Assembly (NCBI GenBank): GCA_018623495.1
Contig: JAAZVP010000019.1
Span: forward strand, 1-44,049
Direction of reading: 5' to 3'
Source of the DNA: Halothiobacillus sp.
GTDB taxonomy: Bacteria; Pseudomonadota; Gammaproteobacteria; JAAZVP01
Length of the DNA stretch: 44,049 nt
Position numbers and translations under genes: made by a program. The notes beneath the pieces were generated by a model. It did no database searches, was not told the DNA's origin, and worked only from the letters and a program-made list of their open reading frames with translations. Shown one piece after another: positions 1 through 8,932 of the stretch (positions within the stretch are counted from its first letter, which is position 1; each line of letters begins with the position of its first letter).

Positions 1-617
1 GTCCCCGCCGCGAACCTTTTCGGGCGCCGAGGGCGGCCCCGGCCGTTCGCGACCGGGAGGTCGCTCCCACCGGGGTGGCCCGGTCCGCATCCCGCCCGCC
101 GTGGGAGCGGCGTCCCCGCCGCGAACCTTTTCGGGCGCCGAGGGCGGCCCCGGCCGTTCGCGACCGGGAGGTCGCTCCCACAGGGGTGGCCCGGTCCGCA
201 TCCTGCCCGCCGTGGGAGCGGCGTCCCCGCCGAGAACCTTTTCGGGCGCCGAGGGCGGCCGCCGTTCGCGACCGGGTGGTCGCTCCCACAGAGGTGGCCC
301 GGTCCGCATCCTGCCCGCCGTGGGAGCGGCGTCCCCGCCGCGAACCTTTCCGGTCGCCGAGGGCGGCTCCAGCCGTTCGCGACCGGGAGGTCGCTCCCAC
401 CGGGGCGGCGGGTCCGCATCCCGTTCGCCGTGGGAGCGGCGTCCTCGCCGCGAACCTTTTCGGGCGCCGAGGGCGGCTCCAGCCGTTCGCGACCGGGAGG
501 TCGCTCCTACCAGGGTGGCGGGGCCGCATCCCGCTCGCCGTGGGAGCGGCGTACCCGCCGCGAACCTTTTCGGGCGCCGAGCGCGGCCGCCGTTCGCGAC
601 CGGGTGGTCGCTCCCAC
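1..617. repeat. Tandem array of REP/BIME-like elements (~110-bp period)
   Basis: Five full units begin at 101, 212, 320, 430 and 540, and a sixth is cut by the left edge (1-80). Each unit is about 80 bp and is bounded by GTGGGAGCG on the left and CGCTCCCAC on the right. Each arm is itself a hairpin: GCGGCG-tccc-CGCCGC on the left and GCGACC-ggga-GGTCGC on the right. The arms face each other like a pair of inverted REPs (a BIME). Units are separated by about 30 bp of related spacer, giving a period of 108-111 bp. Small differences occur: GGGTGGTCGC in units 3 and 6, and CTCCTAC in unit 5. The open frames across the array repeat with the units and are not genes. No REP-associated (RAYT) transposase lies in this window. 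Confidence 0.9.
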
Positions 618-658
618 GCGCCGGGCACGCCCGGGCGGTCGTCTCCGCGGTTTGCCCG

Positions 659-2035
659 TCAGCCCCCCGGTTCGCGCAGCCGGCCGAGCAGGATCTGCTC
701 GTACTCGCGGATGCGCTGCACGTAACGCACCGGTTCGATGCCACGGGCATAGCCGTATTTCAGTTCCCGGTAGTAGCGCTTCTCGGTAAGCAGGGGCAGG
801 GTCTCGGCGATTGCGCGCCAGCGGCCGGGGTCGCGGCCCAGTCGGCGGGCCAGTGTCTGGGCATCGTGGATGTGGCCCATGCCCACGTTGTAGGCGGCCA
901 GGGCGAAGCGGTCGCGGTCGTCGGGATGGACCGAGTCGGGCAGCCGCTCGATCATCCGGCGCAGGTAGCGTGCCCCGCCGCGGATGCTCTGTTCGGGGTC
1001 GGTCCGGTCTTCCACGCCCACGCTGGCCGCGGTGGGCCGGGTGAGCATCATCAGGCCGCGCACCCCGGTGGGGCTCTCGGCGCGCGGATTCCAGTGGCTC
1101 TCCTGGTAGGCCTGGGCGGCCAGCAGCGACCAGGGCAGGTCATTGGCCTTCGCCGCGTCCTCGAAAATGGCCCGGTAACGGGGCAGTCGCTCGTCGATGT
1201 GGCGGTGGAGGGTGCGCAGGTCGACGAAGTTGAACAGGTCGGTGGTGGCGAAGTAGTGGTCGCGGATGCGGCGGAGTTCGCCGCTCTCGCGCAGCCCCGT
1301 GAACCATTCCTCCAGGCGCGCGCGCAACGCGGTGCTGGCCCGCGGCAGTGGCCAGGCCCAGGCCTGGGGCTCGCCCAGGGCCAGCACGCCCTCGAGCTCG
1401 GGCAGGACGCGGCGGTTCATGGCCAGGATGGTGGAATCGGCCGCGGTGCAGAAGTCGCCGTTTTCGGCCACCGCCTGCAGCAGGCGCTCCGTGCTGGTGT
1501 CGCGGCGGATCTCGAAATCCAGTTCCGGCATCCGGGTGGCGAGTCGATCCAGCCGGGCCACGTAGCTGGTGCCGCCGGGAACGACCAGCGTCGAACCCGG
1601 CAGGCCGGCGAGCGTGTCCGGTGCCCTCGATCGGCGGTGGCAGACCAGCATGGGCTCCACGGCCAGGTAATCCGGCCCGAAGGCGAAGCGCTCCGCGCGC
1701 CCCGGCGTACGGGTGATCCCCGCGGCCACCAGGTCACCTTCCCCGGTGGCCAGGGCTTCCAGCAGTGCGGGGACCGTGTCGCGGAATTCATAGCGTACCG
1801 ACACCCCCAGGTGTCGGGCGAACGCCTGGACGAGGTCGTGCTCCAGGCCCTCGCGCCCGTCGCGGCCCACGTAGACGCTGGTGGGGGCGTTGCGGGTGAG
1901 CACCACCAGTTCGCCGGCGGCACGGATTTCGTCCAGGTCGCGGCCCGCCGGGGCGTCTTCCGGGCCACGGAGCAGGGTGAGGGCCAGGGCGGCGAGCAGG
2001 GCGAGCACGCCGCCGATAAGGATCCGCTGTTTCAT
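659..2035 (-). CDS. mltF: Membrane-bound lytic murein transglycosylase F
   Basis: This is a 458-residue periplasmic enzyme that cleaves the MurNAc-GlcNAc bond of peptidoglycan to leave 1,6-anhydro-MurNAc ends. An N-terminal hydrophobic segment (residues 4-22) is followed by a bacterial extracellular solute-binding family 3 domain (about 35-265), then an SLT lysozyme-like domain from about 297. The catalytic Glu is E312 in AYQESHWNP, and GVRGLMMLT is the MltF form of the usual GLMQ motif. The ATG at 2035 is chosen because it directly precedes the signal/anchor; an in-frame TTG at 2068 would add 11 residues. Neither has a clear ribosome site. It lies 46 nt downstream of the nucleosidase-like gene on the same strand and may be co-transcribed with it. 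Confidence 0.92.
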   Translation of the reverse strand: MKQRILIGGVLALLAALALTLLRGPEDAPAGRDLDEIRAAGELVVLTRNAPTSVYVGRDGREGLEHDLVQAFARHLGVSVRYEFRDTVPALLEALATGEGDLVAAGITRTPGRAERFAFGPDYLAVEPMLVCHRRSRAPDTLAGLPGSTLVVPGGTSYVARLDRLATRMPELDFEIRRDTSTERLLQAVAENGDFCTAADSTILAMNRRVLPELEGVLALGEPQAWAWPLPRASTALRARLEEWFTGLRESGELRRIRDHYFATTDLFNFVDLRTLHRHIDERLPRYRAIFEDAAKANDLPWSLLAAQAYQESHWNPRAESPTGVRGLMMLTRPTAASVGVEDRTDPEQSIRGGARYLRRMIERLPDSVHPDDRDRFALAAYNVGMGHIHDAQTLARRLGRDPGRWRAIAETLPLLTEKRYYRELKYGYARGIEPVRYVQRIREYEQILLGRLREPGG

Positions 2036-2081
2036 GGGCCGATTCGGGCTGCGCCCGCGAGCGGGCAATGACCCGATGCTA

Positions 2082-3071
2082 TCAGGGCCGGCCGGTGCGC
2101 GCGTCCCAGGCGGTGACGAAGGCGGCGGTCACGGTGGCAGCGTTGTGCTCGGCGATGCCGCTGGCGAAGAAGGTGCTCACGTCCGGGTCGGGGTCGGCCC
2201 CGGCCAGATCGGAAACGCTGCGGAAGGCGATGAAGGGCAGGCGGTGGGCGAAGGCCACGCGGGCCACGGCGGCGGTCTCCATGTCCACCACCCTTCCGTC
2301 CAGCTCGCGGTAGAGATAGCGGCGGTAGTCCGGGTCGGCCATGAAGGCATCCCCGGTAAGGCCTGTCGCGCCGAGGTGTATGGAGGGCTGGCGGCAGCCC
2401 TCGCCGTGACGGCAGATGGGCTCCAGTTCGGCCTCGATGCCCTCGGCGAGGGCCTCGACGGTCTCCAGCATGGCCGGGTCGGCCGGGTAGCGCAGCCGCG
2501 GTTCGTCGGCGTCGGTGCCGGCCCTCGGGGTCAGCGACCGGCGCAGGAACAGCCCGTCCGCGCTCGGGGCCACGCCCCCGGCCATCGCCAGGCCCAGGCA
2601 GCCCAGCTCGCCCGGCTCGCCGCAGGGTGCCGGCATGGCGGTGTCGGGGGCGAAGTAGCCGGCGAGGTAGTTGGTCCAGGCCGCCGGCACCGCCACGTCG
2701 CCCACCTCCAGCGAGGGATCGACCCCGCCGGCGATGCCGGAAAAGACCAGTGCCCGCGGGCGGAAGTGGTCCACCAGGATCTGGGCAGTCATCACCGCGT
2801 TGGTGCTGCCGATGCCGCTGAGCACGATCACCACCGGCACCCCGTCGAGCGCGCCGGTCACGAAGCGCCGGCCGGCGATGGCATGTTCTCGCGGCTCCTC
2901 GAGCCGTTCCAGCAACAAATCCGCCTCCTTGCCGAAGGCCGAGACGATGCCGGTGCGCGGGGTACAGTCGGTGAGGCAGGCCTCGACGGCGGTGCGCGAC
3001 GACGTGGAATCGGACTCGGAAATGCATCCGGCCAGAACAATGGCAACGAGCAGGAAAAGCAGTAATCGCAT
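2082..3071 (-). CDS. Lipoprotein of the nucleoside phosphorylase / MTA-SAH nucleosidase family
   Basis: This is a 329-residue protein with a lipoprotein signal peptide ending in the lipobox LAGC (C16), so it is probably membrane-anchored outside the cytoplasm. The body shows the nucleoside phosphorylase/nucleosidase fold: GIVSAFGKEAD near the start, VVIVLSGIGSTNAVMTAQ, then SGIAGGVDPSLEVGD, and VDMETAAVARVA, the acidic motif that binds the ribose in MTA/SAH nucleosidases. It is longer than cytoplasmic Mtn (about 230 residues), with an insert around residues 150-240. Family assignment is firm; the substrate is not. It precedes mltF on the same strand and diverges from the NlpE-like gene across 73 nt. 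Confidence 0.8.
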   Translation of the reverse strand: MRLLLFLLVAIVLAGCISESDSTSSRTAVEACLTDCTPRTGIVSAFGKEADLLLERLEEPREHAIAGRRFVTGALDGVPVVIVLSGIGSTNAVMTAQILVDHFRPRALVFSGIAGGVDPSLEVGDVAVPAAWTNYLAGYFAPDTAMPAPCGEPGELGCLGLAMAGGVAPSADGLFLRRSLTPRAGTDADEPRLRYPADPAMLETVEALAEGIEAELEPICRHGEGCRQPSIHLGATGLTGDAFMADPDYRRYLYRELDGRVVDMETAAVARVAFAHRLPFIAFRSVSDLAGADPDPDVSTFFASGIAEHNAATVTAAFVTAWDARTGRP

Positions 3072-3144
3072 AGCGAAATACGGTGTGGCTTTTTGTTAGT
3101 TTAACCGGAGAGCGTGAATTTCCGGCACGTCTCGGGGTGAATGA

Positions 3145-3891
3145 GTGCGAATGGTGATCTTGGCGGTTGCGTGGTTCCTCGGTGGCGGTTCCCTCGAGGT
3201 CGCGGTTGGAGCGAAACCACCCGCCCGTCTTCCCGGCGTGTATGCCGGCGTGCTGCCCTGCGCGGACTGTCCCGGTATTCGCCATCGCCTGCAGCTGTTC
3301 GGCGATGGCGTGTTCTTTTTCGATCTCGCCTACCTGGATCGCCCAGATGGGCCCTTCGATGATCTCGGCCGCTGGCACCGCGAGGGCGACGTGCTGGTGC
3401 TCGAGGGCGGGCGCGATGCGCCGGAGCGCTGGCGGGTTACGACGTCCGGGCGGCTGCGGGTGCTGGACACCGCCGGGCGCGAGATCGAGTCCGCGCTGCC
3501 GCGGGTGCTGCAACGCCGCCCGGGCGTGACGGTGGAACCGTGGCTCTTCCTGCGCGGGCAGTACCGCTATTTCGCCGATGCCGGGCGGTTCCGCGAGTGT
3601 CGCACGGGGCGGGTCTGGCCGGTGGCGCAGGTGGCGGACAACGCGGCGCTGGAGCGGGCCTATCTCGGTGCCGGGGTGGAGCCCGGGGCGCCGGTGGCGG
3701 TGCGCGTGGAGGGTCGGGTGGTGATGCGCCCCGGCATGGACGGTACCGGGCCGCGGGAGACGCTGGTGGTGGAACGCTTCATCCGCCGGGAACCCGGCAG
3801 CGGTTGCCCGGCGGGGCCGGGGGCCAGGGACTCGGCAACCCGGTCGAGCGGGCGGCCAGGCGAGCCGGTGCAGGCCGGCCCGGGGCGCTGA
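3145..3891 (+). CDS. NlpE N-terminal-domain protein without a lipobox
   Basis: This 248-residue protein starts with a hydrophobic signal (about residues 4-22, ending AVGA). It is followed by GVYAGVLPCADCPGI, the hallmark of the NlpE copper-homeostasis/envelope-stress domain with its CxxC pair (C39, C42). NlpE is normally an outer-membrane lipoprotein; here no cysteine follows the signal, so the protein is predicted to be soluble in the periplasm. The second half contains RECRTGRVWPVA and is less clear, and the last ~30 residues look disordered. The GTG at 3145 is taken as start because GGGG at 3134-3137 sits about 7 nt upstream; ATG 3151 is the alternative. Its stop codon abuts that of the convergent GGDEF-EAL gene (TGATCA). 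Confidence 0.7.
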   Translation: MRMVILAVAWFLGGGSLEVAVGAKPPARLPGVYAGVLPCADCPGIRHRLQLFGDGVFFFDLAYLDRPDGPFDDLGRWHREGDVLVLEGGRDAPERWRVTTSGRLRVLDTAGREIESALPRVLQRRPGVTVEPWLFLRGQYRYFADAGRFRECRTGRVWPVAQVADNAALERAYLGAGVEPGAPVAVRVEGRVVMRPGMDGTGPRETLVVERFIRREPGSGCPAGPGARDSATRSSGRPGEPVQAGPGR

Positions 3892-6735
3892 TCAGGGGCC
3901 GGGCACCGGCCCGAGGCGTTCGCGGAGGAAGGCGGTGCAAGCCTCGGCGTCCATGGGCCGGCCGTAGTGGAAGCCCTGGGCGAAGTCGCAGCGGTTCTCG
4001 CGCAGAAAGGCCTCCTGCTCCGGCGTTTCCACGCCTTCGGCGACGATGCGCACGCCGAGGTTGTGGCCCATGGTGATGATGGCGCGGGTGATGGCGGCGT
4101 CGTCCTGGTCCTCGGTGATGTCGCCGACGAAGGTCTTGTCCACCTTGAGGGTGTTGATGGGGAAGCGCTTGAGGTAGGCGAGCGAGGAGTAGCCGGTGCC
4201 GAAGTCGTCGATGGAGATGCGCAGGCCCATCTCCTGGAAGTGCATGAGCGTGGCGATGGTGTGGTCGAGCTCGTCCATCAGCAGGCTCTCGGTGATCTCC
4301 AGTTCCAGCAGGCCGGCATCCAGTCCGCTCCGGTCGAGGGTGTTGCGTACCAGTGCCAGCAGTTCCGGGTCGCGGAACTGGCGCGGCGAGAGGTTGACCG
4401 CCGTGCGCAGCGGCGGCAGTCCCTCGGCCTGCCAGCGACGGGCCTGCTCGCAGGCCATCTCCAGCACGCGCGCGCCGATGGCGACGATCAGGCCGCTTTC
4501 CTCGGCCACGGGGATGAACTTGGAGGGAGGGACCAGGCCGTTGCCGGGGCTCTGCCAGCGCAGCAGGGCCTCCACGCCGATGATCCGCCCGCTGTCGAGG
4601 TCGATCTGCGGCTGGTAGAAGAGGGCCAGCTCGTCGTTTTCCAGGGCGTGGCGCAGTCCTTGTTCGAGCGCCATGTGTTCCTGGACCCGGGTGTCGAGTT
4701 CCGCGGTGAAGAAGCGGTAGGTGTCGCGGTCCTGGTTCTTGGCCCGGTACATGGCGGAATCGGCGTTCTTGAGCAGCTGGTCGGCGGTGTGCGCATCGGC
4801 CGGGTAGACGCTGATGCCCACCGAGGTGGAGGTGAACAGTTCGAAGCCGTCGATGATGAACGGGTCGCGGAAGCTCTTGATGATCTTGCGTGCCACCAGC
4901 GCGATCTCGTCCTCCCCGGCCATCTGCGGCAGAAGGATGGCGAACTCGTCGCCGCCGAGGCGGGCGAAGGTGTCCTCCTCGCGCAGCAGCTTGCGGATGC
5001 GTTTCGCCACCGCCTGGAGCAGGGCGTCGCCCACCTGGTGGCCCTTGGTGTCGTTGATCAGCTTGAAACGATCGAGGTCGAGGAACAGCAGCGCCAGCCA
5101 GTGGCCGTGGCGCTCGGCCTGGCGCAGGCCCTGTTCCAGGCGATCCTGGAACAGTTGGCGGTTGGGCAGGTCGGTGAGTTCGTCGAAGTAGGCCAGGCGG
5201 TGGATGCGGCTCTCGGCTTCGCGCAGGCGGGTGAGGTCGCTGAAGACGCCGGTGAAGTGCGTCAGCCGGCCCTCGGCATCCTCGACCGTGCCCAGGTTGA
5301 GCCATACCGGCAGCGGCCGACCGTCGCTCGGCCACAGCCAGGCCTCGCCCTCGTGGCGACCCTCTTCGGCCGCGACGGCCAGCAGCCGGTCGAGGACCCG
5401 GCGTTCGCCCCCCGTGTCCACGCGCAGGCTGCCGAGATGGCGGCCGACGAGGGTGGCCTCGCCGGTGAGCCGGGCGAACGCGGGGTTGACCCGGACGATC
5501 CGGCCGGTGGGGTCGGTGACCACCAGGCCGTCGGAGGTGGACTCGAAGACGCGCGCCGTGAGCCGCAGGGCCTCTTCGTGCCGGAGGCGGTCGCTGATGT
5601 CCTTGGCCACGTAGACCAGGTTCTCGGCGCCGTCGCGATCGTCCATGGTGGAGGCGGAAATCGCCACGGGGATCCGTTTCCCGTCACGATGGAGCAGGTG
5701 GCAGTGGAGCCGGGCATCCTGCCGGTCCCGGGGGGTCTCGACCAGGTTCCGCAGGCCGCATTCCTCGCCGTCCAGGAGGGTCTCGATGGGGCGATCGAGC
5801 AGGGTCTCGCGGCGGTAGCCGAGCATCGTGCAGGCGGCGTCGTTGACCATGCGGATCATGCCGCCGGGGGAACAGACGATCAGGGCGTCGTTCATGCTGG
5901 CGATGATGCGGTCGAGATAGTCGCTTGAGATCGTGGTCCGGCGCAGGTCGCCCTCCATCCGGGCGAAGTTCTCGGCCAGCTCGCCGAGCTCGTCGTGGCG
6001 CCGGATGTCGAGTGGGCCCATGGGCTCGCCGGCGCCCACCCGGGTGGCCGCCCGGGCCAGCCGGTGGATGGGGCGCACCATGCCGCGTGCGACCAGCGCG
6101 GCCAGCAGTGCGGCGACCAGCAGCAGGCCGCCGGTGATGGCGCCGATGGCCCGCATCTGTTCCCGGAAATGGCGCTCGCCGATGGTCTCGATGCGCCTCT
6201 CGAGCCCGGCGATCTCTTCCTCCAGTGGCGCCAGCGAGAACCCGATGCGCACCCCGCCGAGCCGCTGGTCGCCGAGGTGGATGGGCACGGTGACGTCCAG
6301 GACCTCCTCGCCCCGCTGGACCACGGCCGAATCGGCACCGAGCGCCTTCCGGGCCAGCGGGTCGTCCATCCGGCGGCCGAAGCGCGGGATGTTCTCGATG
6401 CCGTCGTGGACGATGCGTCCCTGGTCGTCGAACAGGTAGGTGTAGACCACCTGTTCCTGGTCGCGGACGTTCTCGAGCAGGCGCTGGATGGTCTCGAGGT
6501 CGTAGCGGTAGAGGGGGTTGACGAGGTTGCCGGCCAGCAGGCGGGTGATCTTGAGGCCGTCGCGGCGCAGCTGCGCGTGCATGGACTCGGCCAGGGTCTC
6601 GGCGCTGGCGGTGGAGGCGTTTTCCATCGCCACGCGGAAGTTGTTGAGCAGGGTGGCGGCGAGTACCAGCACCACGCCGAAGATCAGGCCGGTGAAGATC
6701 AGCGTGTAGCGCGCCTGCAGGCCGTGGCGACTCAT
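3892..6735 (-). CDS. Membrane sensor bifunctional diguanylate cyclase/phosphodiesterase (HAMP-PAS-PAS-GGDEF-EAL)
   Basis: This 947-residue inner-membrane protein is predicted to make and/or break cyclic di-GMP. Two membrane helices (about 12-31 and 197-218) bracket a periplasmic sensor domain. A HAMP linker follows (about 217-270), then PAS domains near 271-385 and 391-505, a GGDEF domain (about 510-675) and an EAL domain (about 690-945). GGDEF is intact (594-598), with the inhibitory RxxD site REED (585-588) at the expected distance. EAL (722-724), ITES, DDFGTGYS, KVDKTF and AEGVET are all present, so both activities look possible. Its ATG overlaps the stop of the PhnD-like gene by 4 nt, suggesting translational coupling. 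The periplasmic partner is inferred to be that binding protein. Confidence 0.93.
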   Translation of the reverse strand: MSRHGLQARYTLIFTGLIFGVVLVLAATLLNNFRVAMENASTASAETLAESMHAQLRRDGLKITRLLAGNLVNPLYRYDLETIQRLLENVRDQEQVVYTYLFDDQGRIVHDGIENIPRFGRRMDDPLARKALGADSAVVQRGEEVLDVTVPIHLGDQRLGGVRIGFSLAPLEEEIAGLERRIETIGERHFREQMRAIGAITGGLLLVAALLAALVARGMVRPIHRLARAATRVGAGEPMGPLDIRRHDELGELAENFARMEGDLRRTTISSDYLDRIIASMNDALIVCSPGGMIRMVNDAACTMLGYRRETLLDRPIETLLDGEECGLRNLVETPRDRQDARLHCHLLHRDGKRIPVAISASTMDDRDGAENLVYVAKDISDRLRHEEALRLTARVFESTSDGLVVTDPTGRIVRVNPAFARLTGEATLVGRHLGSLRVDTGGERRVLDRLLAVAAEEGRHEGEAWLWPSDGRPLPVWLNLGTVEDAEGRLTHFTGVFSDLTRLREAESRIHRLAYFDELTDLPNRQLFQDRLEQGLRQAERHGHWLALLFLDLDRFKLINDTKGHQVGDALLQAVAKRIRKLLREEDTFARLGGDEFAILLPQMAGEDEIALVARKIIKSFRDPFIIDGFELFTSTSVGISVYPADAHTADQLLKNADSAMYRAKNQDRDTYRFFTAELDTRVQEHMALEQGLRHALENDELALFYQPQIDLDSGRIIGVEALLRWQSPGNGLVPPSKFIPVAEESGLIVAIGARVLEMACEQARRWQAEGLPPLRTAVNLSPRQFRDPELLALVRNTLDRSGLDAGLLELEITESLLMDELDHTIATLMHFQEMGLRISIDDFGTGYSSLAYLKRFPINTLKVDKTFVGDITEDQDDAAITRAIITMGHNLGVRIVAEGVETPEQEAFLRENRCDFAQGFHYGRPMDAEACTAFLRERLGPVPGP

Positions 6736-7661
6736 CGCGGCTCGCCTTCCCGGTCCTTCAGGCGCCGGAGCAGGCCCTCCACCTCGCGGATCCGGGCGCG
6801 GCTCTCGGCGTCGATGCGGTCGAAGCGCGCGGTCTCCTGGTAGGCATGCAGGGCCTTGCGTCCGGCCGGGTCTTCGTGGGCGGCGAGCAGGATGTCCACC
6901 AGCCGTTCGCGGACGGCCGGATCGAGGTCGCCGCGTACCGACTCCAGGGCCCGGGGCAGCGGTTCGCTGGAATGAAAGATCCGCAGGTCGCGGCGGAAGG
7001 CGCGCGGCGTGTGATCCGGGTTTTCCCAGTCGAGGTCGTTGTAGGCGCCGGCGTCGGCCAGGCCCTTGTACACCCAGGCGGCGATGTTGATCTCCTCGGC
7101 GGCGAACACGTAGCCCGCTTTGCCGGCCGGGATCTCGGCCCGTGTTCCTTCCAGCGCCACCGGCTCGATGCCGGCATCCAGGAGCAGGGCGAGGGGCAGG
7201 AAGAAGGCGGTGCTGGAGCCGGGGTCCTCCAGGGCCAGGCGGTGTCCGGCGAGATCGGCCAGGGCGTGGATGTCGCTGTCCTTGCGGGTGATGAAGACCG
7301 TGCGGTAGTCCGGCACGCCCTTCTTCCACTTGCGCAGGAGGATTTCCGAGCCGGCCCGGTCCCGGTAGAGGAGCGAGGAGAAGACCGTCTCGGTGACCCA
7401 GTCCACGCGGCCCTCGCGCAGGTAGCGCACCATCTGCTCGTTGTCGCGCGCCATCCGCACTTCGCCCCGGGTGATGCCGAGATCGCCCATGCGTTCGACG
7501 GCGTAGTCCACCATCGGCTTGAGCCGGCGGTAGTGCTTGCGCGGGTCGTCGCTGACCTTGCCGATCACCAGCGTGTCGTCGGCACCGGCGGGGACGGTGC
7601 CGGCCAGCAGCAGCGCGCCGAGCAGCAGGCCGAGAAGCCGGGGGAAGTCCCGTGAGGGCAT
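6732..7661 (-). CDS. PhnD-like periplasmic phosphate/phosphonate-type substrate-binding protein
   Basis: This 309-residue protein has a Sec signal (about residues 1-27, cleaved near PAGA-DD). The body matches PhnD-type periplasmic binding proteins: VIGKVSDDPRKHYRRLKPMV at the start, then VRYLREGRVDWVTETVFSS, FITRKDSDIHALADLAG, and LALEDPGSSTAFFLP (the ligand-loop region, usually DPxSTSG). No ABC permease or ATPase accompanies it. Instead it sits 13 nt after an OprO/P-like porin and overlaps a GGDEF-EAL receptor by 4 nt. This suggests a sensing subunit that reports an oxyanion to the receptor rather than a transporter part. The ligand (phosphate, phosphonate, phosphite or other) cannot be told from sequence alone. 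Confidence 0.85.
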   Translation of the reverse strand: MPSRDFPRLLGLLLGALLLAGTVPAGADDTLVIGKVSDDPRKHYRRLKPMVDYAVERMGDLGITRGEVRMARDNEQMVRYLREGRVDWVTETVFSSLLYRDRAGSEILLRKWKKGVPDYRTVFITRKDSDIHALADLAGHRLALEDPGSSTAFFLPLALLLDAGIEPVALEGTRAEIPAGKAGYVFAAEEINIAAWVYKGLADAGAYNDLDWENPDHTPRAFRRDLRIFHSSEPLPRALESVRGDLDPAVRERLVDILLAAHEDPAGRKALHAYQETARFDRIDAESRARIREVEGLLRRLKDREGEPR

Positions 7662-7674
7662 CGCGGGCGCTCCG

Positions 7675-8877
7675 TCAGAAGTCGAACTGGGCGCGCAGCT
7701 GGAGGATGCTCGGGTCCTCGGCCGCGCCCGGCTCGGCGACGTCGCCTTCCTCCACCTCGGTGGGGTCGGCGTCCACGAGCACGTAGTTGAGCATGAAGCG
7801 CAGCCGGGGATTGGCGTACCAGTTCACGCCCAGGGTGGTGTTGCGCTGCTCGCCGCCCTCGACGCCGGCATCCTGGAGGTCGATGTGGCTGTGACGCAGG
7901 GCGATCTCCCAGGCACCCGAGGGCATGGCCGGGCGGATGCGTTCGAACTCGCCGTCGTCGGCGTCGTAGTCGCGGGACTCGCCGGTCAGGAACCAGCTGG
8001 CGAAGGCGTAGTAGCCGGAGAAGGTCGGGTCGGTGTCGCCGTCGCCGTCGCGGTCGACGGCGGCGCGGATGTATTCGCCCTGCAGCGAGAAGGGGCCGCG
8101 GACCCAGGCCGCCTCCAGGCCGCTGCGGGTGATGCGGTCGACGTCGTCGAGCTTGTCGGTGTTGACCAGGCGGAGGTCGGCGACGTGCGCCTCCGGGCGG
8201 GCGCGAAAGCGTACGGTCTCGTCGTCGCCGGGGTTGCGCAGGTTGATCGCCGCGCCCAGGTGCAGGGCCTCGCCACCGTCGGCCCAGGGGGCCCAGGTGG
8301 CCCGCAGGCCCGCGCCGGTGCCGGCATCGCCGGTCTCGCCGCTGTCGTCGTCGATTTCCTCGGAGAACACGCCCGCCGCCAGGGTCCAGTTCTCGGCCTC
8401 GCGGAAATAGCCCAGGCCCAGTCGCCGACCGGGCACCAGGGCATTGGGCAGGGCCCGCTCCATGAAGGTGGTGTACTTGGAGCTGGTCATCTCCTCGAGA
8501 CTGAAGGGTTCCTTGAAGTGCCCCACCCGGAGCGCGCTGGTGGAATCGAGGTGATAGTCCAGCCAGGCGTCCTTGAGGTCGGCCTCGTCGTCGGCGAAGT
8601 CGGTCTCCAGCTGGTATGCCCAGTCGTGGAACAGCACGCCGTGCAGATCCAGGCGCGCCCGGCGGATTTCCGCCCCGCTGTGCAGGTCGGTGAGGTCGTC
8701 GTCGAAATGGGCGTAGTCCACCATCAGGCGCCCGCCCAGCTCGAAGCTGAAGGCGCCGTCCATGGTGGCCACTTCCAGGCCGCCTTCGGTCTTCACCAGC
8801 GGAGCGTCGGCCGCCCAGGTCGCGTTGAGGCCCAGTAGCGCCAGCGTCCCGGCGGCGAGCGTGGAAAGGCGTGGCAT
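7675..8877 (-). CDS. Phosphate-selective (OprO/OprP-type) porin
   Basis: This is a 400-residue outer-membrane beta-barrel. It has a signal peptide (about residues 1-22, ending ATWA) and ends in Phe (LRAQFDF), the usual signal for barrel assembly. Features of the OprO/P family include GRLMVDYAHFDD, RRARLDLHGVLF, YQLETDFADDEADLKDAWLDY and FKEPFSLEEMTSSKYTTFMER (shown here in short pieces). Start ATG 8877 is chosen for its ribosome site (GAGGGGA, 6 nt upstream) and the signal peptide. The frame stays open upstream to 8961 but crosses the promoter. It is the first gene of an operon with the PhnD-like protein and the GGDEF-EAL receptor, pointing to uptake and sensing of an anion. Confidence 0.86.
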   Translation of the reverse strand: MPRLSTLAAGTLALLGLNATWAADAPLVKTEGGLEVATMDGAFSFELGGRLMVDYAHFDDDLTDLHSGAEIRRARLDLHGVLFHDWAYQLETDFADDEADLKDAWLDYHLDSTSALRVGHFKEPFSLEEMTSSKYTTFMERALPNALVPGRRLGLGYFREAENWTLAAGVFSEEIDDDSGETGDAGTGAGLRATWAPWADGGEALHLGAAINLRNPGDDETVRFRARPEAHVADLRLVNTDKLDDVDRITRSGLEAAWVRGPFSLQGEYIRAAVDRDGDGDTDPTFSGYYAFASWFLTGESRDYDADDGEFERIRPAMPSGAWEIALRHSHIDLQDAGVEGGEQRNTTLGVNWYANPRLRFMLNYVLVDADPTEVEEGDVAEPGAAEDPSILQLRAQFDF

Positions 8878-8932
8878 GTCGGTCCCCTCGGGTTTGTTGT
8901 TCGTTCTTGGCGGGTCCCTGCCTCGGGCGGAT

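Noticed and set aside
1-617. CRISPR array
   Set aside because: Repeat units are ~80 bp palindromic REP pairs with similar spacers, not 24-47-bp repeats with unique spacers; no cas genes.
2036-2068. TTG start extending MltF by 11 residues
   Set aside because: No ribosome site, and the ATG at 2035 begins directly at the signal/anchor as expected.
75-2071. Long plus-strand frames over the repeat array and mltF
   Set aside because: They repeat with the array units (WERRPRREPF...) and run antisense to mltF. No motifs, signals or ribosome sites.
7015-7329. Upstream extension of the GGDEF-EAL frame to 7329
   Set aside because: That part overlaps the PhnD-like gene in another frame, and the protein's first membrane helix begins right after ATG 6735.
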